Below are positions 1 to 6,590 of a stretch of 6,624 nucleotides of DNA, piece after piece. Origin of the DNA: an uncultured Opitutales bacterium (GTDB lineage: Bacteria > Verrucomicrobiota > Verrucomicrobiia > Opitutales > UBA2995). The position numbers and the translations under genes are program-made. Within the stretch, counting starts at the first letter, position 1, and each line of letters opens with the position of its first letter. Location: positions 1 through 6,624 of the forward strand of contig CALGUT010000831.1 of the NCBI GenBank assembly GCA_937920335.1, written 5' to 3'. Under the pieces are notes generated by a model. The model was not told the DNA's origin. It saw only the letters and a program-made list of their open reading frames with translations, and searched no databases.

Positions 1-566
1 TGGTCATAGGCCACCCAGGGCGGAATCAATCCGGCCATGTCTTTAATGCAGATGGAATCACATCCCATTTCTTCGATCTCCACTCCCATCTGAATAAATT
101 TCTCAATCGTGTGGACCGGACTGGTTGTGTAGCACAACACACCCTGTGCATGGGCACCCGCCTTTCTGGCCGCTTTCACCGCTGTTTGTATATTCCGGTA
201 ATCATTGAGTGCATCGAAAATTCGAAAAATGTTCATGCCATGCTCGGCAGATTTTGTGATGAAGGCCTCAACCATATCGTCGGGAAAATGTGCATACTGA
301 ACGATGTTTTGACCACGAAGTAGCATCATGTGATCTGACTTCGTGCGTTTACGGATCGCGTCCAGACGGTCGAACGGGAATTCATTCAGAAAACGCAGAC
401 CCGCGTCAATCGTTGCACCACCCCAGGTTTCAAGACACCCAAAGCCAAGGCTATCGAGCATCTCAAGAGCTGGAATGATCTGAGCGGTACTCATACGGGT
501 TGCCGCGAGTGATTGGTGTCCGTCACGTATAACGGTATTATTGAATTGGACAGGACAAGTACTCAT
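1..566 (-). CDS. oadA: Oxaloacetate decarboxylase alpha / pyruvate carboxylase subunit B carboxyltransferase, N-terminal part
   Basis: This is the first 188 codons of a biotin-dependent carboxyltransferase; the rest lies beyond the left edge. Read on the minus strand it begins MSTCPVQFNNTVIRDGHQS. It shows the family's signature blocks in order: RDGHQSLAATRM (residues 14-25), ETWGGAT (46-52), LRGQN (83-87), FDALND (117-122), CYTTSPVHT (145-153) and CIKDMAG (173-179). From family knowledge, Asp15 is a metal ligand and Lys175 is the active-site lysine. The later HxH metal ligands and the biotinyl domain fall outside the window. The enzyme moves the carboxyl group between oxaloacetate/pyruvate and biotin, either in a membrane sodium-pumping decarboxylase or in a two-subunit pyruvate carboxylase; this fragment cannot separate the two. 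ATG at 566 is the only usable start, because an in-frame stop lies at 591-593 and no ATG, GTG or TTG falls between. No Shine-Dalgarno is seen. The gene lies 163 bp downstream of the DUF1592 gene on the same strand. Confidence 0.93.
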   Translation of the reverse strand, partial: MSTCPVQFNNTVIRDGHQSLAATRMSTAQIIPALEMLDSLGFGCLETWGGATIDAGLRFLNEFPFDRLDAIRKRTKSDHMMLLRGQNIVQYAHFPDDMVEAFITKSAEHGMNIFRIFDALNDYRNIQTAVKAARKAGAHAQGVLCYTTSPVHTIEKFIQMGVEIEEMGCDSICIKDMAGLIPPWVAYD

Positions 567-631
567 AAGACCAGGGGCAGTTTTGAACGTTTAACAGGGA
601 ACAGAAATGTCCTCATGCCTAGAATTCCCAA

Positions 632-668
632 AGACTTTTTCGAGATATAGGTTATAATATTAAAGTCT
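632..668. repeat. Short inverted repeat in the oadA upstream region
   Basis: AGACTTT at 632-638 and its exact reverse complement AAAGTCT at 662-668 flank a 23-base AT-rich stretch containing TATAAT-like strings on both strands. It lies between the 3' end of the DUF1592 gene and the oadA start, about 65-100 bp upstream of that start. It could be an operator around an oadA promoter. The arms are short and chance is a fair alternative. No matching -35 element was found. Confidence 0.25.
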
Positions 669-729
669 AGTCACATGCGCGTAGTATTCAAATTGGATAT
701 CCATTCTTACTGCGCTTGCCCGGTGCCGG

Positions 730-2817
730 TTATCCGTTTCCTTCTGTTGGGCCCGTGGACTTGTGGTGGAATGAGTCACTGAGCACGATCTGTTTGATTA
801 GGGTCTTCATGCGGTAGTCATCTTCAGCCATGGCTTCCACGATCTTATTGATGGATGCTGTATCGGCCACACCGGTTTCACGACCGAGTGAGAAAGACAA
901 TAGGTGGGTCGCAAAGGCATGCGCAAAACGATCCTTCTCGGCGAGGATGGCATCTTTTAATTCAACGATGTTTTCAAATCGATGTTTGTTAAAAAGCACT
1001 CCTGTTGAATCGACTTCTCGAGCATTGTCATAGAGGTCGCGCCACTTTCCGGTGGGGCCATAGTTCTCCAGGGCGAAGCCGAGAGGGTCGATGCGCTTAT
1101 GGCATCCGGCGCAGTCCTCACGTTCCCGGTGGATGGCAAACTGCTCCCGCAAGGTAAGGTGCTCCATGTCGGGTTTGTTTGAAGTCTCTTTAAGTGGGGG
1201 CACATCGGCCGGTGGGGGTTCGGGCGGATCATTAAAGATAACCGATGCCAACCAAGCACCTCGGGTGATGGGTTGGGTCCGCGTGGGATTGGAGGTCATC
1301 GTCATGACCGCCGCATTGGTGATGATGCCACCTTCACGACGGTTCAGAAGAGGTACCCGTGAAATGGGTACGGCCGTTGGGCTCTTCCTGGTTGGCAGTG
1401 GCTCTCCGAGGTACCATGCGTCCAAAATATTGCTGCGGTAAGTAAAGTCGGAATCGATCAGCTCCAAAATGGATCGGTTCTCTACCAGGATGGCTTCAAA
1501 GAGCAACAGGGGCTCGAGCATCATGTGGATACTCACTCGGAACTTGGCAAAGTAGAACTCGGGAAATTTTTCCGGATCCGGTACGGAGGATATGATGCGC
1601 TCCAGTTGGAGCCATTGAGAAGGAAAGCTATCACAGAAGCGTTTGACCTTTTTATCGATCAGCATGCGATCGACTTGCTGAATCAATACCTTGGGTTCAC
1701 TCAGATGTCCTATCGCTGCCAGATCAAGGAGTTCCTGATCCGGAATACTTCCCCAGAGGAAAGATGAAAGGCGTGAGGCCAGTTCGAAGTCGTCCACTCG
1801 CTCCGATCTGTTTTCGGAGCTGGCGCGATCGTAGAGGTAGAGGAAACGCGGTGAGGCAAGTACAGCGGATGCCACTTCTTTCATACAGTCGGTGAAACTG
1901 GTACCTGAGGCGATCTGCATGTTCGCGTAATTGGAATACCGATCCAGCAAGGTTGTTGAAACCGGTTGCCGGAAGGCTTGAGTGAGGAATGCCTTTAACC
2001 GTTGTTTTACCACTACATCTGTAGATTTCTCGGGATTCGGCTCCGCAAAAAAATCGTCCCAGATTCCACAGGTAGTTTTGTTAAAGTCATCGCTTTCAAC
2101 AATGGATCTGCTAAGCTGCAAAAACGACTCGAGGAGGAGCGGTGAGAGAGAGAGGTGATCGGCCCGGTTATCAAACCCATGCTCGGCACGCAGGTCCTGT
2201 GGGAACGGAGCCACGCCGGCGAGACGTTTGCCGATCAATTGAGATTTTCCTAGAGGGCGGCTACCAGCCTTCAGTTCCTGGGGCATGACACCTGAGGCTG
2301 GTTGGAAGTAATTGCTGTGGTCGCGCACCATGCGCTCGGGTAGAGCGAATACCTCTACGTTCAGATCAAATAGATCCTGAACCGCGTTGTTGTACTGGAA
2401 GCGATTCATCCGACGGATCGGTGTTGCGGGAAACTCGTCGCTGAGCGCGATGGCTGTTTCGAGCAAGGAGTTTAGATAGCTGATGAGCTCTGTACGGGTG
2501 CCGGCCTCGAGTGGCTTCTCTTCTTCTGGTGGCATCTCCTCGAAGTCGAGGACATCGATCATGTCCTGAAGGAGCTCTGGTTGCTCGAGTAGGTGCTTTG
2601 TAGAACTGAGTTTGCTTAGGTCCACGTCGCCTTTGATCTTCTCCTTGGCCCCGTGGCATTTCACGCAACTTTCCTGAAAGACGGGCTGTAGCAGCTTGTC
2701 GAACGCCGTTTCATCGTAAGCTGCTGCTTGTATGGGCCAGGAGGATACCGCATATGAAATGATGAATCCTATGCGCCAGAAACCGTTGGGTTGATGTTGA
2801 GGCTGATGAGTAGACAT
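730..2817 (-). CDS. DUF1592-series (Planctomycete-type) exported dihaem cytochrome c protein
   Basis: This 695-residue protein has the full domain series of the large cytochrome-like proteins common in Planctomycetota and Verrucomicrobiota. A likely signal peptide spans residues 1-33 (Arg15, hydrophobic 16-29, cleavage near QAAA). A PSCyt1-like haem c domain has CVKCH at 51-55 and MPP at 95-97, where Met95 may be the distal ligand. DUF1587 starts near 133 (RRMNRFQYNNAVQDLF) and continues to the GFDN..LSLSPLL block at 214-228. DUF1595 covers about 270-330 (ending SPRFLYLYD), DUF1592 about 342-470, DUF1588 about 487-592 with a second haem motif CAGCH at 569-573, and DUF1585 about 605-684. It should be periplasmic and redox-active, but no reaction is established for the family. 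The chosen ATG gives a sensible signal peptide. The sequence just upstream reads ACCTCCC, the reverse of a Shine-Dalgarno. In many genomes a DUF1552 gene accompanies such genes; here the next gene on the strand is oadA. The length is toward the lower end for the family, and no frameshift is seen. Confidence 0.95.
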   Translation of the reverse strand: MSTHQPQHQPNGFWRIGFIISYAVSSWPIQAAAYDETAFDKLLQPVFQESCVKCHGAKEKIKGDVDLSKLSSTKHLLEQPELLQDMIDVLDFEEMPPEEEKPLEAGTRTELISYLNSLLETAIALSDEFPATPIRRMNRFQYNNAVQDLFDLNVEVFALPERMVRDHSNYFQPASGVMPQELKAGSRPLGKSQLIGKRLAGVAPFPQDLRAEHGFDNRADHLSLSPLLLESFLQLSRSIVESDDFNKTTCGIWDDFFAEPNPEKSTDVVVKQRLKAFLTQAFRQPVSTTLLDRYSNYANMQIASGTSFTDCMKEVASAVLASPRFLYLYDRASSENRSERVDDFELASRLSSFLWGSIPDQELLDLAAIGHLSEPKVLIQQVDRMLIDKKVKRFCDSFPSQWLQLERIISSVPDPEKFPEFYFAKFRVSIHMMLEPLLLFEAILVENRSILELIDSDFTYRSNILDAWYLGEPLPTRKSPTAVPISRVPLLNRREGGIITNAAVMTMTSNPTRTQPITRGAWLASVIFNDPPEPPPADVPPLKETSNKPDMEHLTLREQFAIHREREDCAGCHKRIDPLGFALENYGPTGKWRDLYDNAREVDSTGVLFNKHRFENIVELKDAILAEKDRFAHAFATHLLSFSLGRETGVADTASINKIVEAMAEDDYRMKTLIKQIVLSDSFHHKSTGPTEGNG

Positions 2818-2943
2818 TTAGGGAGGTCGTGGGTAGTACCGGAATCTTCTTCTTCGCTCATGGGCCGTTCAATCCTTTTTTACTCCTTCAGAGGAGTGTG
2901 TGAGAGCATCATAGCCTTGGCAGATCGCTTGCCGCGCATTTAA

Positions 2944-2949
2944 ATTATA
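2944..2949 (-). promoter_or_regulatory. Candidate -10 element for the DUF1592 gene
   Basis: On the minus strand this reads TATAAT, a perfect sigma-70 -10 hexamer, about 127 bases upstream of the DUF1592 start codon. No good -35 is found 16-18 bases further upstream (AGATTG or GATTGG at best), and there is no extended TGn. In an AT-rich spacer such a hexamer can arise by chance, so this is a weak candidate. Confidence 0.25.
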
Positions 2950-2983
2950 AGAATTACTGACCCTCCCAATCTCTAAACGACGC

Positions 2984-3002
2984 ATGTACAAATATAGTAC
3001 AT
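2984..3002. repeat. ATGTAC-N7-GTACAT palindrome, possible operator
   Basis: This is a perfect inverted repeat with 6-base arms (2984-2989 and 2997-3002) and a 7-base AT spacer (aaatata). A third copy of the half-site, ATGTAC, lies at 3040-3045. It sits in the middle of the divergent intergenic region, about 130-150 bp upstream of the DUF6090 start, and has the size and symmetry of a dimeric regulator's binding site. Binding is inferred; no regulator is identified. Confidence 0.4.
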
Positions 3003-3130
3003 TTGTCTTTCCGTTTGTCTTGTTTATCATTGGCCGAAAATGTACTTGGGTTCTTTTAATATGAAAATTAGTATCTTTTAAAGTTTCCAACAGACGATCT
3101 CCTTGTTTCTAAACTCTAAGCTCCTAGATC

Positions 3131-3892
3131 ATGCTCTTTATTCTCCGCCAACTCCGTCGTCTCGAAATTCGAAAACGAAGTGCTCAGTACTTTCTCTATG
3201 CCTTCGGTGAGATTGTACTCATCGTTATGGGTATTATGATAGCCATGCAAATCAACAGCTGGAGCCGGTATCGATCAGATAGAGCTCTGGAGCGAAACTT
3301 TCTTCACCGTTTTCAGATCGACCTGCAGGACGACTTGGCGAACTTCGGTGAAGAAGTGGAAATCTGTCAGCGAGGGCTCGAGGCGGTGAAAGAAGCGGTT
3401 GCTCTTTTGCATAGTGAAAACGTGGAAGAGGACTTCTATAAATTGAACCTGCTCTACGACCTGGCTTATATCGATAGTTTTAACCCTCAGTACACGACCT
3501 ATGAAGAGCTGGAAAGTACTGGTCAGCTCAGTCTCATACGCGATGAGTCGCTCAGACTCGCTATTCAAAAACTCTATGCATACTATAACCGCATGGAAGT
3601 CGGGTTTGATCATATCTTTATATGGCGCAAAAATACGACCAACGGATACGATTCAGAAACGGCCAACTTGCAGTATACGGAATGGAATAGAGATATTTTC
3701 CCACCCAAGACCCGGTCTGAGAGCGAATGGGCTTTCCTGAACGACACAGAACATCCTTCATTCATCAAGACCGAAACTGCATTGGCGGCTACGAGTTTCT
3801 GGCTCACATGGGCGTCGTCGGACTATGAAAAAATCATTCCTCAAACTCAGGCACTTCGTGATCAAATCGATGAAGCCCTTGAAACCCTATAA
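3131..3892 (+). CDS. DUF6090 family single-pass membrane protein
   Basis: This 253-residue protein of unknown function belongs to the DUF6090 type. It has a short basic cytoplasmic N-terminus (LRQLRRLEIRKRS, residues 5-17), then the hallmark YAFGEIVLIVMGIMIAMQINSW block at residues 23-44 that forms the one transmembrane helix. A charged, probably helical region follows (about 48-105). The second family block is TTYEELESTGQLSLIRDESL at 122-141, followed by AIQKLYAYY (144-152). The polar C-terminal two thirds should lie outside the membrane. The length is normal for the family. ATG at 3131 is the only start because an in-frame TAG lies at 3125-3127; no Shine-Dalgarno is visible. The symporter gene begins 50 bp downstream on the same strand, so the two are probably co-transcribed. 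A broken second member of the family lies beyond the symporter. No catalytic motif is seen. Confidence 0.92.
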   Translation: MLFILRQLRRLEIRKRSAQYFLYAFGEIVLIVMGIMIAMQINSWSRYRSDRALERNFLHRFQIDLQDDLANFGEEVEICQRGLEAVKEAVALLHSENVEEDFYKLNLLYDLAYIDSFNPQYTTYEELESTGQLSLIRDESLRLAIQKLYAYYNRMEVGFDHIFIWRKNTTNGYDSETANLQYTEWNRDIFPPKTRSESEWAFLNDTEHPSFIKTETALAATSFWLTWASSDYEKIIPQTQALRDQIDEALETL

Positions 3893-3942
3893 GCGTGTAT
3901 CCGTATTCTCACGCCTCTCACCTCACTGCTCATTTCTGATAG

Positions 3943-5349
3943 ATGCTTCTTGTCTTCATTCCCCTGTATATCGTCATAACCTTGGCCATTGGATTTTACG
4001 CCTCCCGGCGGATCAAGACCTCGAGTGATTATACATTAGCCGGTAAAGGCCTTTCTACTCTGATGGTCGGCGTGACTATCTTTGCCACCTGGTTTGCCGC
4101 CATGCATGTAACGGCGAATCCAGGTCTGTTTGCTGAACAGGGCTTTGTGGTGTTGATTCCGTGGGTGTTTGCGGGGCCACTATGCCTGTTTTTGATCGGG
4201 CGATTTTTTGCCAAGAAGCTCTACGACATGAACTTGGTCACGGTCTGCGACTTCTTCTCGATTCGTTATAACAAACGCGTGGAGTTGGTGATATCTATCC
4301 TGCTGGTGTTTACTTACTTTCACTGGATTGCACCTCAGTTCGTTTCACTGGGTGTACTATTTCACGAAGTCCTGGGGATGGAGGTTTCGCATGGCATAAT
4401 CCTGGGGGCGGCAATCGTCGTGCTCTACACTTATGTGGGAGGGATGTGGGCGGTATCCTGGACCGACATGTTACAGAGTTTTCTGATCGTCCTCGGATTG
4501 ATTATATTGACGGCAAGTGTTCTTATACAAACAGGGGGTCTTGGCCCGCTCTTTGCCGACAAGCCTGCCGGGTTTTATAGTCTATTTCCGGGTCCAAGTC
4601 TTCCCGCCTGGTCGGAGTTTATCGCTATCATCTTAGCCTTTGCGGTCGGCGCCATTCCTGCGCAAGAGATTTACCAACGTGCGTTTTCTGCCCGTAACAG
4701 TCGGTCGGGTCAACATGGGGTTTACCTAAGTGCGGTGTTGCTGCTGGCGCTATCGCTCATCCCCTGTGTCGCCGCGCTGGGCATTGCCTATCTGCATCCT
4801 GAGCTTCTGGGATCTGAATTTGGACAAAACCTGATTCCGTCTATGGTCGCTCAGTATTCGAGCCTACCTCTACAAGTCTTATTTTATGGAGCGCTGATCT
4901 CTGCCATCCTCAGCACTTCCAGTGGAGCTATGCTGGCACCAGCCACCATCATCGGGGAGAACATTCTAAGACCGTATTTTTCGAATATGACGGATAAGAA
5001 GCTACTACTCTTAACCCGTCTCAGCGTTTTGGTTGTCGCCGCCATTTCCTACTACTTTGCTTCCATGGATCAGAGCATTGCCGGCCTCGTAGTTGCTTCG
5101 CTTAGCATCCTCCTGGTTTGTATCGTAGCGCCCTTCATCTTCGGCATGTTCTGGAAAAAGGCTTCCATCTTCGGAGCTTGGTGCGCCATCATTGTAGGAG
5201 GTGTTACCTGGCTAGGGTGCTACATCTTGAATACGCAACTCGACTCCACCATCTATGGTTTCATCGCGAGTTGCATCGCTATGGTGGTTGGGAGTCTTTT
5301 GAAACCTGATGCTGACAAGTTGGAGCAGGGGATAGCTGAAAAAATTTAA
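3943..5349 (+). CDS. Sodium:solute symporter (SSS family, PutP-like)
   Basis: This 468-residue inner-membrane protein has about 13 hydrophobic segments, starting with residues 2-20. It should couple inward sodium flow to uptake of an organic solute. SSS hallmarks seen are SDYTLAGKGLS (28-38) after the first helix, YVGGMWAVSWTDMLQ (164-178), closely like the GGxxAVSWTD segment of the proline carrier PutP with Asp175 at the conserved position, PAQEIYQRAFSARN (239-252), and AILSTSSGAMLAPATIIGENI (321-341). In that last block Ser324-Thr325 match the Ser/Thr pair of the Na2 sodium site in PutP. Length is slightly below PutP (about 500). The substrate cannot be told from sequence; amino acid, carboxylate or sugar are all possible. 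ATG at 3943 directly follows an in-frame TAG, so no earlier start exists. The DUF6090 gene is 50 bp upstream. No frameshift or lost motif is visible. Confidence 0.94.
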   Translation: MLLVFIPLYIVITLAIGFYASRRIKTSSDYTLAGKGLSTLMVGVTIFATWFAAMHVTANPGLFAEQGFVVLIPWVFAGPLCLFLIGRFFAKKLYDMNLVTVCDFFSIRYNKRVELVISILLVFTYFHWIAPQFVSLGVLFHEVLGMEVSHGIILGAAIVVLYTYVGGMWAVSWTDMLQSFLIVLGLIILTASVLIQTGGLGPLFADKPAGFYSLFPGPSLPAWSEFIAIILAFAVGAIPAQEIYQRAFSARNSRSGQHGVYLSAVLLLALSLIPCVAALGIAYLHPELLGSEFGQNLIPSMVAQYSSLPLQVLFYGALISAILSTSSGAMLAPATIIGENILRPYFSNMTDKKLLLLTRLSVLVVAAISYYFASMDQSIAGLVVASLSILLVCIVAPFIFGMFWKKASIFGAWCAIIVGGVTWLGCYILNTQLDSTIYGFIASCIAMVVGSLLKPDADKLEQGIAEKI

Positions 5350-5369
5350 TTCGCACAGAGACACAGAGG
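5350..5369 (+). repeat. CACAGAGACACAGAGG-type dispersed repeat string
   Basis: Immediately after the symporter stop codon the sequence reads TTCGCACAGAGACACAGAGG, with an internal near-repeat of ACAGAG. From memory, strings of the form 'CACAGAGACACAGAGG' or 'CGCAGAGACGCAGAGG' recur between genes in several environmental bacterial genomes. Only one copy is present here, so calling it a dispersed repeat is an inference. Confidence 0.3.
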
Positions 5370-5382
5370 TTTTATGAGGACA

Positions 5383-5401
5383 TTGAATAATAAAGATTCA
5401 A
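5383..5401 (+). terminator. Weak stem-loop after the symporter gene
   Basis: TTGAAT (5383-5388) and ATTCAA (5396-5401) form a perfect 6-base inverted repeat with a 7-base loop, 34 bases after the symporter stop. The stem has only one G-C pair and the following CCTTTT is a poor T tract. It may contribute to termination but could equally be chance. Confidence 0.2.
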
Positions 5402-5432
5402 CCTTTTGCCCTTCTCCTTTAGCCTTTAAATA

Positions 5433-5610
5433 ATGCTTCTTCCGATCCATCCGCCAAAACCTCCTCAAAGAGAACAAGACCGTTCAGTATGTCAAATACG
5501 CCATCGGGGAGGTTATCCTCATCATGGTCGGTATCTTCCTGGCTCTCCAGTTGAACAACTGGAACGAGGACCGAAAAGCCCGAACGCAGGAGAAGATCAT
5601 TCTGGGTGAA
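5433..5610 (+). pseudogene. Broken N-terminal remnant of a second DUF6090 gene
   Basis: In the frame of the ATG at 5524, codons 5437-5610 encode 58 residues that match a DUF6090 N-terminus: FFRSIRQNLLKENKTVQY, then YAIGEVILIMVGIFLALQLN and NWNEDRKARTQEKIILGE. This has the family's basic lead-in, its GE-starting transmembrane helix and its NNWNEDRK border. The frame has no start at the right place: TAA sits at 5431-5433, and the only fitting ATG (5433-5435) is one base out of phase. Removing C5436 would give ATG-TTC-TTC-CGA, a normal DUF6090 start. After GE at 5610 similarity stops and the LysR gene's 3' end begins at 5643, so the other two thirds are missing. Start disruption plus truncation argue for decay rather than a working small protein. 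It is clearly diverged from the intact copy at 3131, so it is not a recent duplicate. A sequencing error could explain the start but not the truncation. Confidence 0.8.
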
Positions 5611-5642
5611 ATAAGTGCATTTCCTCTTCTTAGGTTCGGATA

Positions 5643-6518
5643 TTACAGTAGTGCGATAAACGACTGCATCGTCTCATTCCCCTTCATCCGTTTGCAGATA
5701 AAGACCTGCTCAAGTTTGGCGTCCTTGGATTTCAATTTGATAGAAACGAGTGAGGGATCGGTGGATCCAAGCGCGGAGTTGGGAAGGATCGAGAAGCCGC
5801 TTCCGGCAATGACCATAGCGAGGATGGATGGCACGCCCGTTGTTTCGCTGCCGATGGGAGGGAGCTTTCGTTTGAAGATGCGGCGGAGCTTATTACGAAA
5901 GGCGGGAGCCACGCCTTCAGATAAGGTGATCAGTGTTTCGCTACTAAGGTCCTCAGGATCGATCGAGGATTTCTTCGAGAGTGGATGACCTTCTGGAAGA
6001 ATGACCTGAAGATCTTCTGTCTTCCAGGGAATGCTTTGCAGTCCGCGAATGTTCCGACGGGGGAGAACACCCAGAAACGCTCCGTCAAGACGGCCCGCTT
6101 CCAGTTCTTCTAACAGTCGAGCCGGTGAGAGATCAGAAAGGGCGAGCTGAGTGTCGTGGTGGGATTCGCGAAATCGTTTAAACAAGGCCAGTAGTCTTTC
6201 CTCCATGAGAGCACCCACGAAACCGACACGAAGGCGCTTGGGTTCTCCTCGGTCCGCTCTCTGTGCAGCTTCCTTGGCCCGTGTAAGGATGGCGGGGATC
6301 TGGTACGACTCCTTGAGAAACAGTTCTCCTGCGGTGGTGAGCTGAATGCGTTTACCGTCCCGGAGGAAGAGTTTCGTGCCTATCGTAGATTCCAGTTCCT
6401 GGATGTGACGGCTTAAAGGCGGCTGGGACATGTTCAGTCGTTTTGCCGCGTTGGTAAAATGGAAATCCCGACATACCTCCAGGAAGCATACGAGCTGTTT
6501 GAGTGACACATCAATCAT
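5643..6518 (-). CDS. LysR-type transcriptional regulator
   Basis: This 291-residue DNA-binding regulator has the standard length for the LysR family. The N-terminal winged helix-turn-helix covers residues 5-63, with the recognition region AAKRLNMSQPPLSRHIQELE (24-43) followed by GTKLFLRDGKRIQLTTAG (47-64), both very typical. A linker helix (about 65-90) leads to the co-inducer domain (95-291), with LRVGFVGALMEERLL at 96-110 and the family block VIAGSGFSILPNS at 236-248. The MSQPPLSRHI motif is usual in the CbbR/BenM-like branch, but the effector cannot be predicted. The ATG at 6518 places the helix-turn-helix normally; no Shine-Dalgarno precedes it. LysR genes often regulate a divergent neighbour, which here would lie past the right edge. 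Its 3' end faces the DUF6090 remnant tail to tail, 32 bp away. Confidence 0.95.
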   Translation of the reverse strand: MIDVSLKQLVCFLEVCRDFHFTNAAKRLNMSQPPLSRHIQELESTIGTKLFLRDGKRIQLTTAGELFLKESYQIPAILTRAKEAAQRADRGEPKRLRVGFVGALMEERLLALFKRFRESHHDTQLALSDLSPARLLEELEAGRLDGAFLGVLPRRNIRGLQSIPWKTEDLQVILPEGHPLSKKSSIDPEDLSSETLITLSEGVAPAFRNKLRRIFKRKLPPIGSETTGVPSILAMVIAGSGFSILPNSALGSTDPSLVSIKLKSKDAKLEQVFICKRMKGNETMQSFIALL

Positions 6519-6546
6519 ATCAAAAAGGTATTAATAAGTTATATAG

Positions 6547-6590
6547 ATAGCATTAGTGTATTTTAGGAAACAATGATATTCTTGATGTAT
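6547..6590. promoter_or_regulatory. Two ATA-N9-TAT elements upstream of the LysR gene
   Basis: ATAGCATTAGTGTAT (6547-6561) and ATATTCTTGATGTAT (6576-6590) share the form ATA-N9-TAT and the run TGTAT. Each contains the T-N11-A spacing of a LysR-type box. Their centres are 29 bp apart, close to three helical turns, as in paired recognition and activation sites. They lie 29-72 bp upstream of the regulator's start codon in a region that otherwise holds no gene. The region is AT-rich, so chance matches are possible. Confidence 0.35.

Larger units (their letters stand above)
2818..3130. other. Divergent intergenic regulatory region
   Basis: This 313-bp region separates the start of the DUF1592 gene (minus) from the start of the DUF6090 gene (plus), so it should hold both promoters. 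It is AT-rich from about 2940 to 3110. Visible elements are a TATAAT on the minus strand at 2944-2949, an ATGTAC/GTACAT palindrome at 2984-3002 with a third half-site at 3040-3045, and a direct repeat TTTGTCTT at 3002-3009 and 3014-3021. No convincing gene is present. A 73-codon minus-strand frame from a TTG at 3090 has a good AAGGAG eight bases upstream, but its product resembles nothing I know. Confidence 0.6.

Noticed and set aside
719..729. CCGGCACCGGG just after the DUF1592 stop (minus strand) as a terminator
   Set aside because: The arms are four bases with a two-base loop, too tight to form a stem, and no T tract follows.
957..1259. ORFs overlapping the DUF1592 gene in other frames (such as 957-1259 minus, 1091-1441 plus, 2366-2668 minus)
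   Set aside because: The DUF1592 frame carries all conserved domains over the whole length. These are shadows with low-complexity, unrecognisable products.
2770..2861. Short minus-strand ORF beginning MSEEEDSGTTHDLP from ATG 2861, overlapping the DUF1592 start out of frame
   Set aside because: It is only about 30 codons and ends inside the DUF1592 gene in another frame. It has no known homology and no good ribosome site at normal spacing.
2869..3090. 73-codon minus-strand ORF from a TTG with AAGGAG eight bases upstream
   Set aside because: The product has no recognisable family features. It uses a rare start and lies across the AT-rich divergent promoter region with its palindrome. The Shine-Dalgarno match alone is not enough, but it would be the first small ORF to test for conservation.
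5524..5988. 154-codon plus-strand ORF from ATG 5524
   Set aside because: The ATG lies inside the transmembrane helix of the DUF6090 remnant, and from 5643 on the frame is antisense to the well-supported LysR gene. Only the part up to 5610 has meaning, as a remnant.
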